The notes under the pieces are model-generated. The model did not search any database. It was not told the origin of the DNA and saw nothing but the letters and a program-made list of their open reading frames with translations. A DNA stretch of 64,000 nucleotides, taken from positions 1,736,001 to 1,800,000 of the forward strand of contig JANUWI010000003.1 in the NCBI GenBank assembly GCA_025504975.1, read 5' to 3'. The position numbers were made by a program, and so were the translations under genes. This document shows, piece after piece, positions 23,698 through 33,998 of the stretch; the first letter of the stretch is position 1; each line of letters opens with the position of its first letter. This DNA is from Plenodomus lindquistii. Its lineage: Eukaryota; Ascomycota; Dothideomycetes; Pleosporales; Leptosphaeriaceae.

Positions 23698-26600
23698 AAT
23701 ATAAAAAAAAAATAACTTTAGCTTTTTTTTTAGGTAAAATAAATTATTTTTATTTTTTTTAAAATAAATTATTTTTATTTTTTTTAAAATAAATTATTTT
23801 TATTTTTTTTAACATAAAAATAATTTTATTTACTTTTTTTTAATTATTAATAAATTAGATATTTTACTAAAAAAAGCGCGTGTTTTTATCTAAACTATAG
23901 AAAATTTAGTAAAAAGCTATATTATTAGTATATCTAAATTTAAAAGTTTTATTTTAATTAAATAGTTTAGCTAAATAAAAAGTATAAAATATAAAAAAAA
24001 GTAGTAAACTTTAAAAAATACTATATATAACTAGGTATTTTAAAATAATTTTTTTACCTAATTAAACTTTAACTTTATAAATAGTAAAAAAAAAATTAAT
24101 AAAAATAATAGTAGTTAAAAGCTAGGTTTATTTAGCTATTTAGTAAAAAAGTTTATTTTTAAAAAAAAAGTATTAAAAACGCTTTGGATATTTATAGTAA
24201 CTAATATAATAGTTTTATCTATAAACTAGGCTTATTTTATATTAAAAATAAATAAAATAATTAAGTTTATAGTAAATTATTTTAGTAGAGTTTTTTTATA
24301 TTATAGATTTAAAATTTTATATTAAAGTACTATTTAGGCTATACGCCTAGCTACTATCTATTTAAATCTTTTTTTTATATATAATAGAAAAGCTATAGTC
24401 TACTAGAAATATAGTAAAGTTTTTTTTTTTTTTTTTTTAAATTATAGCTACTTTTATAGTTTTCTACTAGAATAGAAAATAGTTAAATTAAAAATAGTAT
24501 TAGTAAATAGCTTAAAAGTAAAAGTAAATATAGCTCTAATAAGCTTTAAATAAATTTACTATAATTTAGTTTATCTCTAGTAATATACTAGAAACTCTAA
24601 TTACTAAATACTTTACTTTTTTTAAAAAAATATTAGTGTTCTAAAGTAAAAAGCTAGCGTAAGAAATTAGTTTTAGAAATTCTAAAAAGTTTTTTTTTAC
24701 TATAAAATAGTCTAGAATTTTTTTTAATAAAGCTTTAGCTTTATTCTAGAGGTTTATATAAATATAGCTATTAGTAGTAATTAAAAGATTTTAGTAAATA
24801 AAAGCTAGTTTATACTAATTTACTAGTTTATAAAAGTTTTTATTTAATTTAAAATTATTAATATATTATTACTAGTAGTTTTTTTTAGCTTAATAAATAG
24901 TATAAAAAAACTTTTTAGTAATAGTAGTAGAAATAGATTTTTTTAAAACGTGCTTTTAAAGGTATTTAGTATATACCTTTTTATAAATATCTATTTACTA
25001 GAGTATAAAATAGCTAGTTTTATAAATAGATTTATCTACTATTTTAAAAGTATATTTAAATATAGTTATTAAATAAAAAATATAGCTTTTAAAAAAATTT
25101 ATATTTATAGCCTAGAGAAATAAAAGTATATTTTATATTTCTAATTTTATAAATTCTATAAATATAGTAGTTTTATTTAAAATTATTTAGTAGTAGTATT
25201 AGTTTAGTACTACTTATTTTTACTATAGTATAGTAGTAATAGTTATAAAATAGTTAAAACTATATTATAGGTTATTATAAATAATAGTAGTAGTAAAAGA
25301 AATATTTTAAAAAATAAAATTAAAAATATATCTAGTAAAGTATATAAACTTATATATTTTTCTAATATAATTAATATTATTTTAGATAGCTAATTAAATA
25401 ATTTTAGTTTTACTATAAACTACAATTAAACTAGGCTTAAATATTTTATAGTAAATATTAAAATTTTTTTTTACTAGAAATAGTAAAAAAAGTACTATTT
25501 AAAATAAATAGTAAAAAAATTTTAAATTGTATAGAGTTTAGTATATATTTAAAATTAAATAGCTATTAATATTAATCTATATAGTATTTTAATTAATAGC
25601 TAGATATATAAATTTAAACTATACATAAATACTTTATTTAATATAAATAAATATTTTTAGACGCTAGAATTTTTAAATATTAGACTATTTTTAGTTTTTA
25701 ACTAAAGTAAAGTAGTTCTAACCTAGATATATAAAAGTTTAGTTTTCTAAATTTATTAAAAATTTCTAAATATAAAATATATCTAGTTTCTAGGTCTAAA
25801 CTATTTTAAATATAGTAATATAGTATAAAAAGCTTTTAGCTATATTTATCTAATAAATTTAGAAACTATAAAAAAATAGTTTAAATAGTTATTAGAAGAA
25901 TAGCTAGCTAAAAAATACTAGATTTAATATATCTAGTATCTAGAGCTATTTTTATTTATTTTAGTATTTATCTAGTTAAAAAAAAAGTTAGTATATATAA
26001 AATTATATAGTTAGATATTTTATACTAAAAATATATATAAATTAAAATTAATTTAGCTAGCGCTAGCCTTTAAAAAGTGTCTAGTCTAAAAAGTAAAAAG
26101 TATAGTAAATTTAGAGATCTTTTATATATAAATATATTTAAAAGCCTAGTAAATTAATTTAATAACTATAAAATTTTAAAAAACTAAATTATTATTAAAA
26201 ATAATTTTAATAACTAGAGTAGAGAGTATAATTTAAATATTTATTTTTATTTATTTTTTTTATAGTAGTCTAGGCTTATACCTAGGCTACTATTTTCTAA
26301 ATTTATTTAAAAACTTTATATTTTATCTAGCATATTTTATTTAGTTTAGTATAGCTAGAGTATTTAATAATACTTTATAATTATATAGAAATTATAAAGT
26401 AATTTTTTAAATAAAAATTATATAATCTAAAGTAGTTTACGTACTATATAAAAGTAGTATAATTAAATTTTAAAAAGCTATTATAATTAGTAGTATTTTT
26501 ACTATAGTTATTATAGTAACGAAATTAAATATATCTAGTAGAATTATACTAAATCTAGTAGCTAGAGTTATATTATTTAGTAATTAAAGCTTTTTTAATT

Positions 26601-27792
26601 TTATAAATAAAGTTTAAAGTGCTAAATAGACTCTACTAGTATTTTACTAGTTAAAAAAAAATAATCTAGATTACTTAGCTTTAGGCGTTTATACTTTACT
26701 ATAAAATTTAGTAATTAACTAGAATTTATTTTATTTAAAAAGCTATTTTTTTACTATAAAATTATAAAAAGTAGAGATAGCTAGGCTACTAAAATTATAG
26801 TAAAAAAAAACTTTTTAAATAATATAGTTTATTTATTTTTAAAACTTTTAGTATTACTACTATTTATAGCGTTAACTATAAATTATTTATTTTCTAAAAT
26901 TATAAATATAGCTTTAATTATTTTAGAAACTAAAGTAATTATCTAGCTAGTTTTAGTAAATATAGCTTTTAAAATATTTTTAAATTTATTTTTAAAATTT
27001 ATTTTTAAAATTTATTTTTATAATTACTATATAAATAGTATAAAAGTTTAGTTTTTTAAAGCGTTTTACTAGTAGTACTATAATAAAAATATTCTTATTT
27101 AGAAATAAAATTATAGTAGTTAGTTTTAGTTTTTTTAGTTTAAAAATAGTCTATATAAATAAAAGTCTATTTTTTTATAGTAAAATTTAAATTTTTTAAA
27201 GTTTAAATAATTTTTATTTAAAAATAAATAAAGCTAGTAGGCCTAGTTAAAATACTATTAGTAGTACTAGTAAAAAAATTAAAAAATAAATAAATTTAAT
27301 ATAAATAGTTAAAGTATTAAAAACTTTTTACTAAAGTTTTATAATAATAATAATAGTAGTAGAATTTTTATACTAAAAAATATAAATATTAATAATAGTA
27401 GTAAAGCTAGTAATAATATAGTAGTAGATTTTAGTAGCTTTTTAAACTATTTAAATCTATTACTAAATAATTTTAATAACTATTAGTTTATTTTTCTAAA
27501 CTTTTTTATTAATATAAAAAAAAATATAGCCTACTCTAGAAATAGCTACTATTTTTTTAATAAGTATAGATTCTAGTAGCCTAGAGATTTAAAATAATTA
27601 AATTAAATATAGCTTTAAAAATAGACTAATAGTAGCTTTAAAAGCGTTATATCTACTATTTTAATAGAACTATAGCTTACTACAGCTGTTAAATAGTAGA
27701 GATAGTATAAAAGTAACTAGATAAATTAATTTCTAGTAAAAAAGTAGCAAGATTAAAGGGTATTAATTTTTATAAAAGTTAGTGTTTAGTGT

Positions 27793-27882
27793 TGTAGGAA
27801 GTTAGCTGTGCTGAGTGACTGAATATATTAACAGTTATTTGAATAGAAGAAGACTGCCCCCAATCGCTCCTGATTGCTCCCA
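27793..27882 (+). repeat. Possible short solo LTR at the right block border
   Basis: Starts TGTAGGAAGTTA and ends GCTCCCA, giving TG...CA ends, and is flanked by AGTGT on both sides (27788-27792 and 27883-27887). Its first 12 bases match the left border at 9560. At 90 bp it is short for an LTR, and the flank match could be chance. Confidence 0.4.
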
Positions 27883-27887
27883 AGTGT

Positions 27888-28367
27888 AGTGAGGTCCAAT
27901 ACACAAAGCCTTTGTGTGTGCAACAATGACTGTGACAATCTTATCAAAGCGATTTGATTATAAGATTATGGCGACATGGGTAGCGCGCCGTTCCATATAC
28001 AAATTTAGGCGATTGACGCCTACACACTCGTTCGAGTACGGTGCAGTAAAATATCAAGTCAATATACGGTAGACTAAGGAACCGTGATCCAATACCCACA
28101 CTTATGTCTCCATTAGGGCCTTTACCGCCCAGTCTCTCCCCAGAGATCCACATTACTAGATGATGAGATATTCTTCTACCTCTTCATCTTCCTCTTCCTC
28201 TTCCTCTTCTATTTCCATTCTTCGTCATTCTCATCATCATATTCCTCCTCACTCTCTTCCCATTCCCCGTCGCCGTCGCCGTTTCCCTGCAGCCCCATCA
28301 TCTCCCACTCCATCAACCTCGTCAGACTGAAACCCTCATTCCTACCAGCACACAGCCAGAGCTCCAT
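27888..28367. other. Block-edge spacer with acidic-tail low complexity
   Basis: Unique-looking sequence up to about 28160, then a CT-rich run (28165-28260). On the minus strand the run would encode an acidic tail in the same frame as the adjacent F-box relic (GDGDGEWEESEEE type), separated from it only by the TAA at 28368-28370. No separate gene is supported. Confidence 0.45.
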
Positions 28368-29618
28368 TTAATTATCATGCAACTCTTGAAACCCTGTCGA
28401 GAGCTTTGCCTCCGCATAGTGAAGCCCATAACCAATTTTCACCTCCATTCTCCCACCCTGGCTCATCACGGCCTTGAACGAGGCAATAGCTGTGGCGTAG
28501 TTACTTTGAATAGCTGTTTCGGTAGCATTCAATGCAATAACCGCATTTTCAATCCCTCGTGGAAGAACGTGCGAGATTTCGAGATCAGTAGCGTCAAGAG
28601 CGAGTAGAGCCTCCAAGGGCGCAGACACAATCTTCAACATCTCATATGACAGGAAGCTGCCTAGTTGAACCAGTGCTGGCTGTGCATCCACATCATCTGG
28701 CCAGCAATCATAGTGTTCGTAGAGAGCAATGTGAAATGAGTCTAGGGTCTTTGCGTGCGTACCAAGGGCAGCGCCTACAATGGGATATGATTGAACCGGC
28801 CATATCCCCTCGTGCTCGTTCGTGTGGTACCAGATCCAGTCTTTGCGGCCATTGTCCCACTGGAACAGGAACCAAAACTGTGTCAATGCTGCGATGGATG
28901 TGGTGACCTGGGCGATCGCAGTGGCACTGATGTGAGCTTGAATCTTGAGGTCCTTGATTCTCGAACTCCGCTTTGCGACAGCGAAGTCAGTCCAGGGAAA
29001 TGGCTGGCGGACATTCGAGAGTTGAAGGAGTTCGAGGACGGGCAATTGCAGTATAGCCGTGATTTCCCCAGTCCTCAGAATCAAGCACCTGATGCGCAAT
29101 TCCTTGAGTTTCGAGAAGGTATTACGTGTATCTGTGTTGTGGGCGTTGGCGAAGAGCCTAGACCAGTCATTGTTGTTGTCGCTGGGACTGCTGAAGATGA
29201 TAAGCTCTTTCAGGTTCTTTGCGTGTTTAAGTGTCGCGGCTTCGTCGAAGCGAACGCGGTGGTTGGAGTCCATGACCATTGAGCAGGCCAGGCCGGCAAA
29301 ATACTCATTGCTCGATATGGTCTCATAGGCTGCTGGATAAGAGAAGATGCTTAGAGCGTTGTATAGAAGGGTCATCGCGGTAGGATAGAATCATTTCGAG
29401 ACGCGACACAAGGCCGCCCGGCTGCTATTGTCTAAGAAAGACGTGAGCAACAGCAGCAGGTCACTAGGGAGCTCTGTCAAGCATGCCGACGGGTCGTCTA
29501 GCGGATTGAACGTGGCTGGTGAGCTGAGTGGTTCGGTGGTTGTGGATGCGGCGTCTGGTGTAATAACAGGCATCATCTTTGACGCGCTGACGTGGATGGT
29601 GTCGGCCGTGGTGTCCAT
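28368..29618 (-). pseudogene. F-box-type protein gene with in-frame stop (copy 3)
   Basis: Starts at ATG 29618. The F-box segment LTELPSDLLLLLTSFLD is followed by SRAALCRVSK, then an in-frame TGA (29393-29391). After it the same frame continues without shift for 335 residues from 29375 (FYPTAMTLLYNAL, Leu-rich middle, EGIWPVQSYPIVGAALGTHA segment). The family pattern expects Arg after SK, so the TGA probably arose from CGA. A second same-frame stop (TAA 28370-28368) cuts off an acidic tail found in other family members. The long ORF could still be translated from an internal ATG at 29375, but without its F-box. Readthrough or a sequencing error are alternatives. Confidence 0.7.
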
Positions 29619-31802
29619 ATGCTGAAGATACTCTGGTCTGTATAGGGTTGAGTCGTGGTATTGGCTGCGTTGAGCAGTCAAGGTGGGCGATTGAGCGCAG
29701 ATTGTAGCAGCAACAACAGCAGCAGTGAACACCGAGAGTCGCGTGCTCACGTGCGCTCCTGACTAGACCGTACGTAAGGGTTCTCGCCACCATTGGTAGC
29801 CAAGGAAATACCGGGAGGAGGGCGTCAGGGTGGCGATTGTGGCAAGTGATTGATAATGTACACTGACATGCCACTTCACTCACCGCTAATCTGACCGGTA
29901 CGCGGAGACTCGGTAGAGATACAACCTTGATGCGACACCAATAACCAACCTCTGTACTGTAGTTCTATGTGGTATGATGATATATAATGTGTCGCTGCAC
30001 AGTCTGACGGTTATCCGGCGACTGAGGGTGTACCATTGTGCGCAGACAGTCTGCTCCGAGGACCCAGTGATTGGAATCAGCAATGGCAACCAGTCAGTGA
30101 GAGAAGTATCGACATCAATCTGCCTAGCACACTCTAAGTCCCCCCTCTGCCCTGTACTGCCGTGACGACTGAGCTCCGAGCGATCTACTGATCAAGAACT
30201 CTACGCACGCAGTGGCCGCTTCGAGAGTCAGCGCGGGCGGCGGCGAGCACACCAGTCAGCCAGTCAGTCAGACGAGTAACAACACCTCCCTGTCCAACGT
30301 CCCTACAATCTGGCCGCGTCTTGCCACACCGTGACAACTCCCCAACTCCAACTCGAACCCACATGGCCGAGTCATGAATCCACTCCTCTACCAGCGCACC
30401 AACAGCACCGCGGCCAAAAACGAAAGGATCAGAATCTCCTTCACAACGGCATCATCGCGCGAGACCAAGTCATGTGGTAGCGGCACCATCAACCACACAG
30501 CCAGCCAGATAACAAAACCACTCATCTCCGTGCAGAACACCCAGTGTCATGCTCAACTCCACCACGTTCACCGCACTCGATTCGACTTCCCACCCACCCT
30601 CGGTATAACACCTCAATCTCACCAGCCCCAGCCACAGCACTACCCTCGACCCCCAGCGTTTTTGTTTCCTCTTCCTCCCTTGACCTCGATATACCCACCC
30701 CGTCCACAAACCAGTAACCACATTTACCCCACATCTGGTCTCGAGCACCACCCCGCGCTTGCTCGAATGAACAGTCCCGTCGTGTTCGTGTAGACAGATA
30801 TTATACCTGAGCAGGGGTAGGTAGGTACCGACTGAGATGAATACCAGATACCGTTGATGAAGCGATGTGACGGACAATGTTTCATTGTCCGCTGTACATT
30901 GTTCGTGTAAAACTGTTGGTGGCGTGAGAACATGAATGTCGATATTGTACACGATAACGAAGAAGAGGCGAGGCGTAGCTCGCAAATCGGAGGACCTAAG
31001 CATCCGCGTCAGATCTGAACCTGTAGCACATCAGCACATCGCATCGTCATTCCTCGGGCAGCCGGCCAGGCACACGGACTACTTCTTCTACCGTATGATG
31101 GATGTATCGAGAACGCGCATCCAGCCATCTACAAGCCAGACCACCGCCATAACCATAGCGCCAGACCAGACGAAGCGTACCGGCCTTGCAAGACAGAAGC
31201 CAAATCGCGTGTTCGAGATCCATCCGGATTCCCCAGCACACTCCTCCGGTCGGTCAAACATCGTCAACCATCAACCTACGTTTAGTCAAGACCAAATTTG
31301 CCATGGCATTGCCTTGCCCCTCCTCGCAGCTAGTGCATGACGACTCCACGTACCGTACCGACCGTCGACAAACAGACACAATGAGGTGTTAAAGATAATT
31401 GGACAAAGGAAATGATGGAAAATTGGACACTGTGGACTTTTTTATATTGCGACAAGCACACAACAACACATACACGCACACGTTGAGATGAACAAGTATT
31501 TGCCAACACCAAACTTGGAAACATCAAGGCAAGACAAGTTGTAGTCAAAACACCGCATGCATTCAGAACTAGCACTCGGTACTATCCTACTTATCGCAAG
31601 CTGAGAACGACAATAAACAACGCCAAACATGTTGCCTTACAAATAGAGAGGTATCATCACAAACCGCAAGAAAAAACCCCAATCCGAGAGCCCAAAGCAA
31701 GGTAACGTTATGACTGTACCAAACCCAATCGAAAAGCCCCTGTAACCGGTACGCATCAATTTACAAACCAAAGACAAGACGGAATCAAATGAACAAAGAC
31801 CT
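29619..31802. other. Intergenic region, no gene seen
   Basis: About 2.2 kb between the F-box relic and the 3' end of the LMBR1-type gene. It holds Cys/Arg/Pro-rich incidental frames near 30370-31000 on both strands that overlap each other and lack any recognisable domain. Confidence 0.4.
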
Positions 31803-33629
31803 TTACAACGACCCCTCACCATTCCTCTCCGTCGCGCCGTACGAGGCAGGCTTCCTCGCATTACCCGTGACATCGCTCCACGCAGCGCCGAACCTACGGC
31901 CAGTACTGGCAAGCAGACCTTCCTCTTCCTCCTCCTCGAGATCGCGATCGACTTGCTCCTGATCGAGAGAAGGGGCCTTGAACAGCGTGGTGAGGAAGAC
32001 AATGAGATAGACACCAAGAAAGGCGAATTGCGCCCAGAAGAGCACGACGCCAAAGAAGGGGAAGTTGATGGTGACGCGGTTGATAAAGGTGCTGAGCACA
32101 GACGGCGTGCAGACAGACTGGGCAGAGGGGTTGGTGGCGAGCTCAGAGCAGGGCTTGATGAGGTCCTTGTGCTCGGAGCAGTCGGGTTGTTCGCCCGCAC
32201 CGTTGATGGTCATGTCGCAGTAGGTCTGCGGGCCCCATGTGGCGTATTGGGGTGCAACGACCATGGCGACAGAATAGTTGATTGCCAATGTGATGAGAGT
32301 GAGAAGCACAGTGGCCATGAGCAGCGCTTGGGGCGGAGTCTGACCTTTGCGAATCTTGAAGATGGTGATCCACAAGAAGCGGATACCCGCCGTGGCAATG
32401 CCGACGACAGATGCAGAGAAGAAGAAAAGAACCAGGAGCAGGAATAAAACGTAGTCAATGGGGAAGACCTTGGAGGACTTGACCAAGATGTAGTTTAGCG
32501 GCTGGAAAATGTTGATGTGACCGAGAATGTAGCCACAGTGTGCGCCACAAATGGAGTTTTTGGCCTTGTCGATACCCGTGATGAGCATGCTCGCGAAGAT
32601 GACGAGAGCAAAGACCATGAGGAGCAGTCCACCAACGAGTTTGAGGGGGCGGAAGAAGGCCTCGGTTTTGATCCAGGCCTTGACGATCCAATGACGGTCT
32701 GTCCCACTGGTTTCAGCAGCCAGACGCTCGCGACGTATGAGGGTGCGCTCCTCGCGGACGAGTGATTCAAGCTCACGTCGGTCGCGCGCATCAAGACCAC
32801 CATCACGGCCCTCGTTGCGGCCTTCGAGCTGCCTCTGGCGCTCACGGTTGTTTTCGAGCTGGGTTGCGGTGTTGGCCGCTAGCGTGGGGGCCGAGATGGA
32901 AGGCGCAGACTTGATCATGGCAACGGGAAGGAGCGCCATGCCCGCACCAGTGTAGAGCACGAACAAGATGGTACCGACGGTAATGAGTAAACCAAGACCA
33001 AAGGAGAGAGCGCGCTCGCCATCTGAACATGTTAGTGACATTGGCAAAGAGAGATTGTCTGTGGACATACGATTTTCGGCGAGCAGGTGCTTGAAATAGT
33101 CGAGATCCAGTCGCTTGTCGTCCTTGGCCTGCTTTGCAAAGGGGACGAAGAAGCCGACCAAGAAAATGGCGACTACAAAGACGAGGAAAGCCAGCGTGTA
33201 CTTGAGAGCACCCCAGATGCGCTGGCCAGCAGTCTGCTCTCCATGCTCTGCCGCATCCTCGTCGTACTCTTCGTACAAAAAGTAGGTAAAGGGGATCACG
33301 AGCAGACAGAGGATGGCGTCGAGCGAATAGAGCGTGTAGTAGACGACGCGCAGGGTGTAGAGGATGCTGTCGACCTTGTCGGGAGTAGCCCAGTCCTTCT
33401 TTTGGCCTAGGCTGGATCTCGAGGTAGATGAGACGAGTGCGACGTCGACGGGGATGAGCAGCACCGTGGCGAGCAGGGCAAGCGTGGTGAAGATGCAGAC
33501 AATGGTGACCGAGGCGGCGCGCTCACGTGGCTTCTGGTAAATGTAGACAAAGGTCGAGGCGATGAGAAAGAGAATGGCTACTGCGGCGGCGTAGGCCACC
33601 CAGATGAGGCTGGTTTGAATGAGCGCCAT
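31803..33629 (-). CDS. LMBR1-family protein, putative lysosomal cobalamin transporter
   Basis: Minus-strand gene with two exons, 33629-33071 and 33022-31803. The 48-nt intron (33070-33023) has GT-AG ends and a CTAAC branch site. Removing it gives 592 residues, the size usual for fungal LMBD1-like proteins. About nine hydrophobic spans are visible: four in residues 1-170, one near 205-230, the rest between about 335 and 570. They are separated by a long charged cytoplasmic loop with Glu/Arg-rich coiled-coil character (LENNRERQRQLEGRNEGRDGG region). The C-terminus is acidic then ends GATERNGEGSL. The family exports cobalamin from lysosomes in animals; the fungal role in the vacuolar membrane is not established. 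The intron is a multiple of three with no stop, so its retention would add 16 residues without breaking the frame. It is divergent to CFT1. Confidence 0.9.
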   Translation of the reverse strand: MALIQTSLIWVAYAAAVAILFLIASTFVYIYQKPRERAASVTIVCIFTTLALLATVLLIPVDVALVSSTSRSSLGQKKDWATPDKVDSILYTLRVVYYTLYSLDAILCLLVIPFTYFLYEEYDEDAAEHGEQTAGQRIWGALKYTLAFLVFVVAIFLVGFFVPFAKQAKDDKRLDLDYFKHLLAENRMSTDNLSLPMSLTCSDGERALSFGLGLLITVGTILFVLYTGAGMALLPVAMIKSAPSISAPTLAANTATQLENNRERQRQLEGRNEGRDGGLDARDRRELESLVREERTLIRRERLAAETSGTDRHWIVKAWIKTEAFFRPLKLVGGLLLMVFALVIFASMLITGIDKAKNSICGAHCGYILGHINIFQPLNYILVKSSKVFPIDYVLFLLLVLFFFSASVVGIATAGIRFLWITIFKIRKGQTPPQALLMATVLLTLITLAINYSVAMVVAPQYATWGPQTYCDMTINGAGEQPDCSEHKDLIKPCSELATNPSAQSVCTPSVLSTFINRVTINFPFFGVVLFWAQFAFLGVYLIVFLTTLFKAPSLDQEQVDRDLEEEEEEGLLASTGRRFGAAWSDVTGNARKPASYGATERNGEGSL

Positions 33630-33998
33630 GATGGTGTACCCTCGTTGGAGCTATGTCGCCAGTCAACAATCGCGTAATAGATGAGATGAAGACAGCCAGC
33701 AACGCACCTTGTCGTCTAGCCCTCTGTGGAATTGCAGAGAGGGGTGAAGGAGAGACAGTTGCAGTTGCCGTTGCAGTGCAACCTGTTTGTCGCGCACGGC
33801 AGGCGTGCGGCCATGACGTTTGGCGTCGTCGGCGGGGATCCATCCCTGCACATGCAAGACGCGCTAAGGGGAGCTATCGGTCTTGGCACATTGGAGCTCT
33901 TTGAACGCGTCGCAACACCAAAAACACACATCGTGACATCCTCCAATCGCCCTTGCCATGACGAGTCGTGTTGCAGGGCATATAATAATCAGAGTAAA
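33630..33998. promoter_or_regulatory. Shared divergent promoter region, LMBR1-type gene and CFT1
   Basis: The two start codons are 369 bases apart in divergent orientation, so both promoters and leaders must fit here or overlap the genes. A TATA-like cataTAATAAtcag lies 15-30 bases before the CFT1 ATG. No specific factor site is claimed. Confidence 0.55.

Larger units (their letters stand above)
9480..27785. repeat. RIP-type AT-rich block of decayed transposons
   Basis: About 18 kb of sequence made almost entirely of A/T plus tag/cta/agc/gct contexts. CpA and TpG are nearly absent and TpA is in large excess, which is the signature of repeat-induced point mutation in ascomycetes. Every frame is full of TAG/TAA codons. 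Identifiable content is listed separately: a Fot1/pogo transposase relic, a Ty3/gypsy pol relic, a TIR element, a solo LTR and a two-copy 200-bp repeat. Parts for which I saw no identity are 9.6-11.3, 13.6-15.0 and 23.7-27.7 kb; these hold A/T homopolymers and short tandem repeats (for example near 10960-11012 and 23740-23815). Confidence 0.9.

Noticed and set aside
26200..27720. A long plus-strand frame if all TAG/TAA are read as Gln or Trp
   Set aside because: In RIP-altered DNA almost any frame can be rescued this way; no ordered family motifs were found, unlike the transposase and RT relics.
30374..31003. Overlapping frames of 139 and 177 codons on opposite strands
   Set aside because: No domain, atypical composition and mutual overlap; no splice signals linking them to anything.
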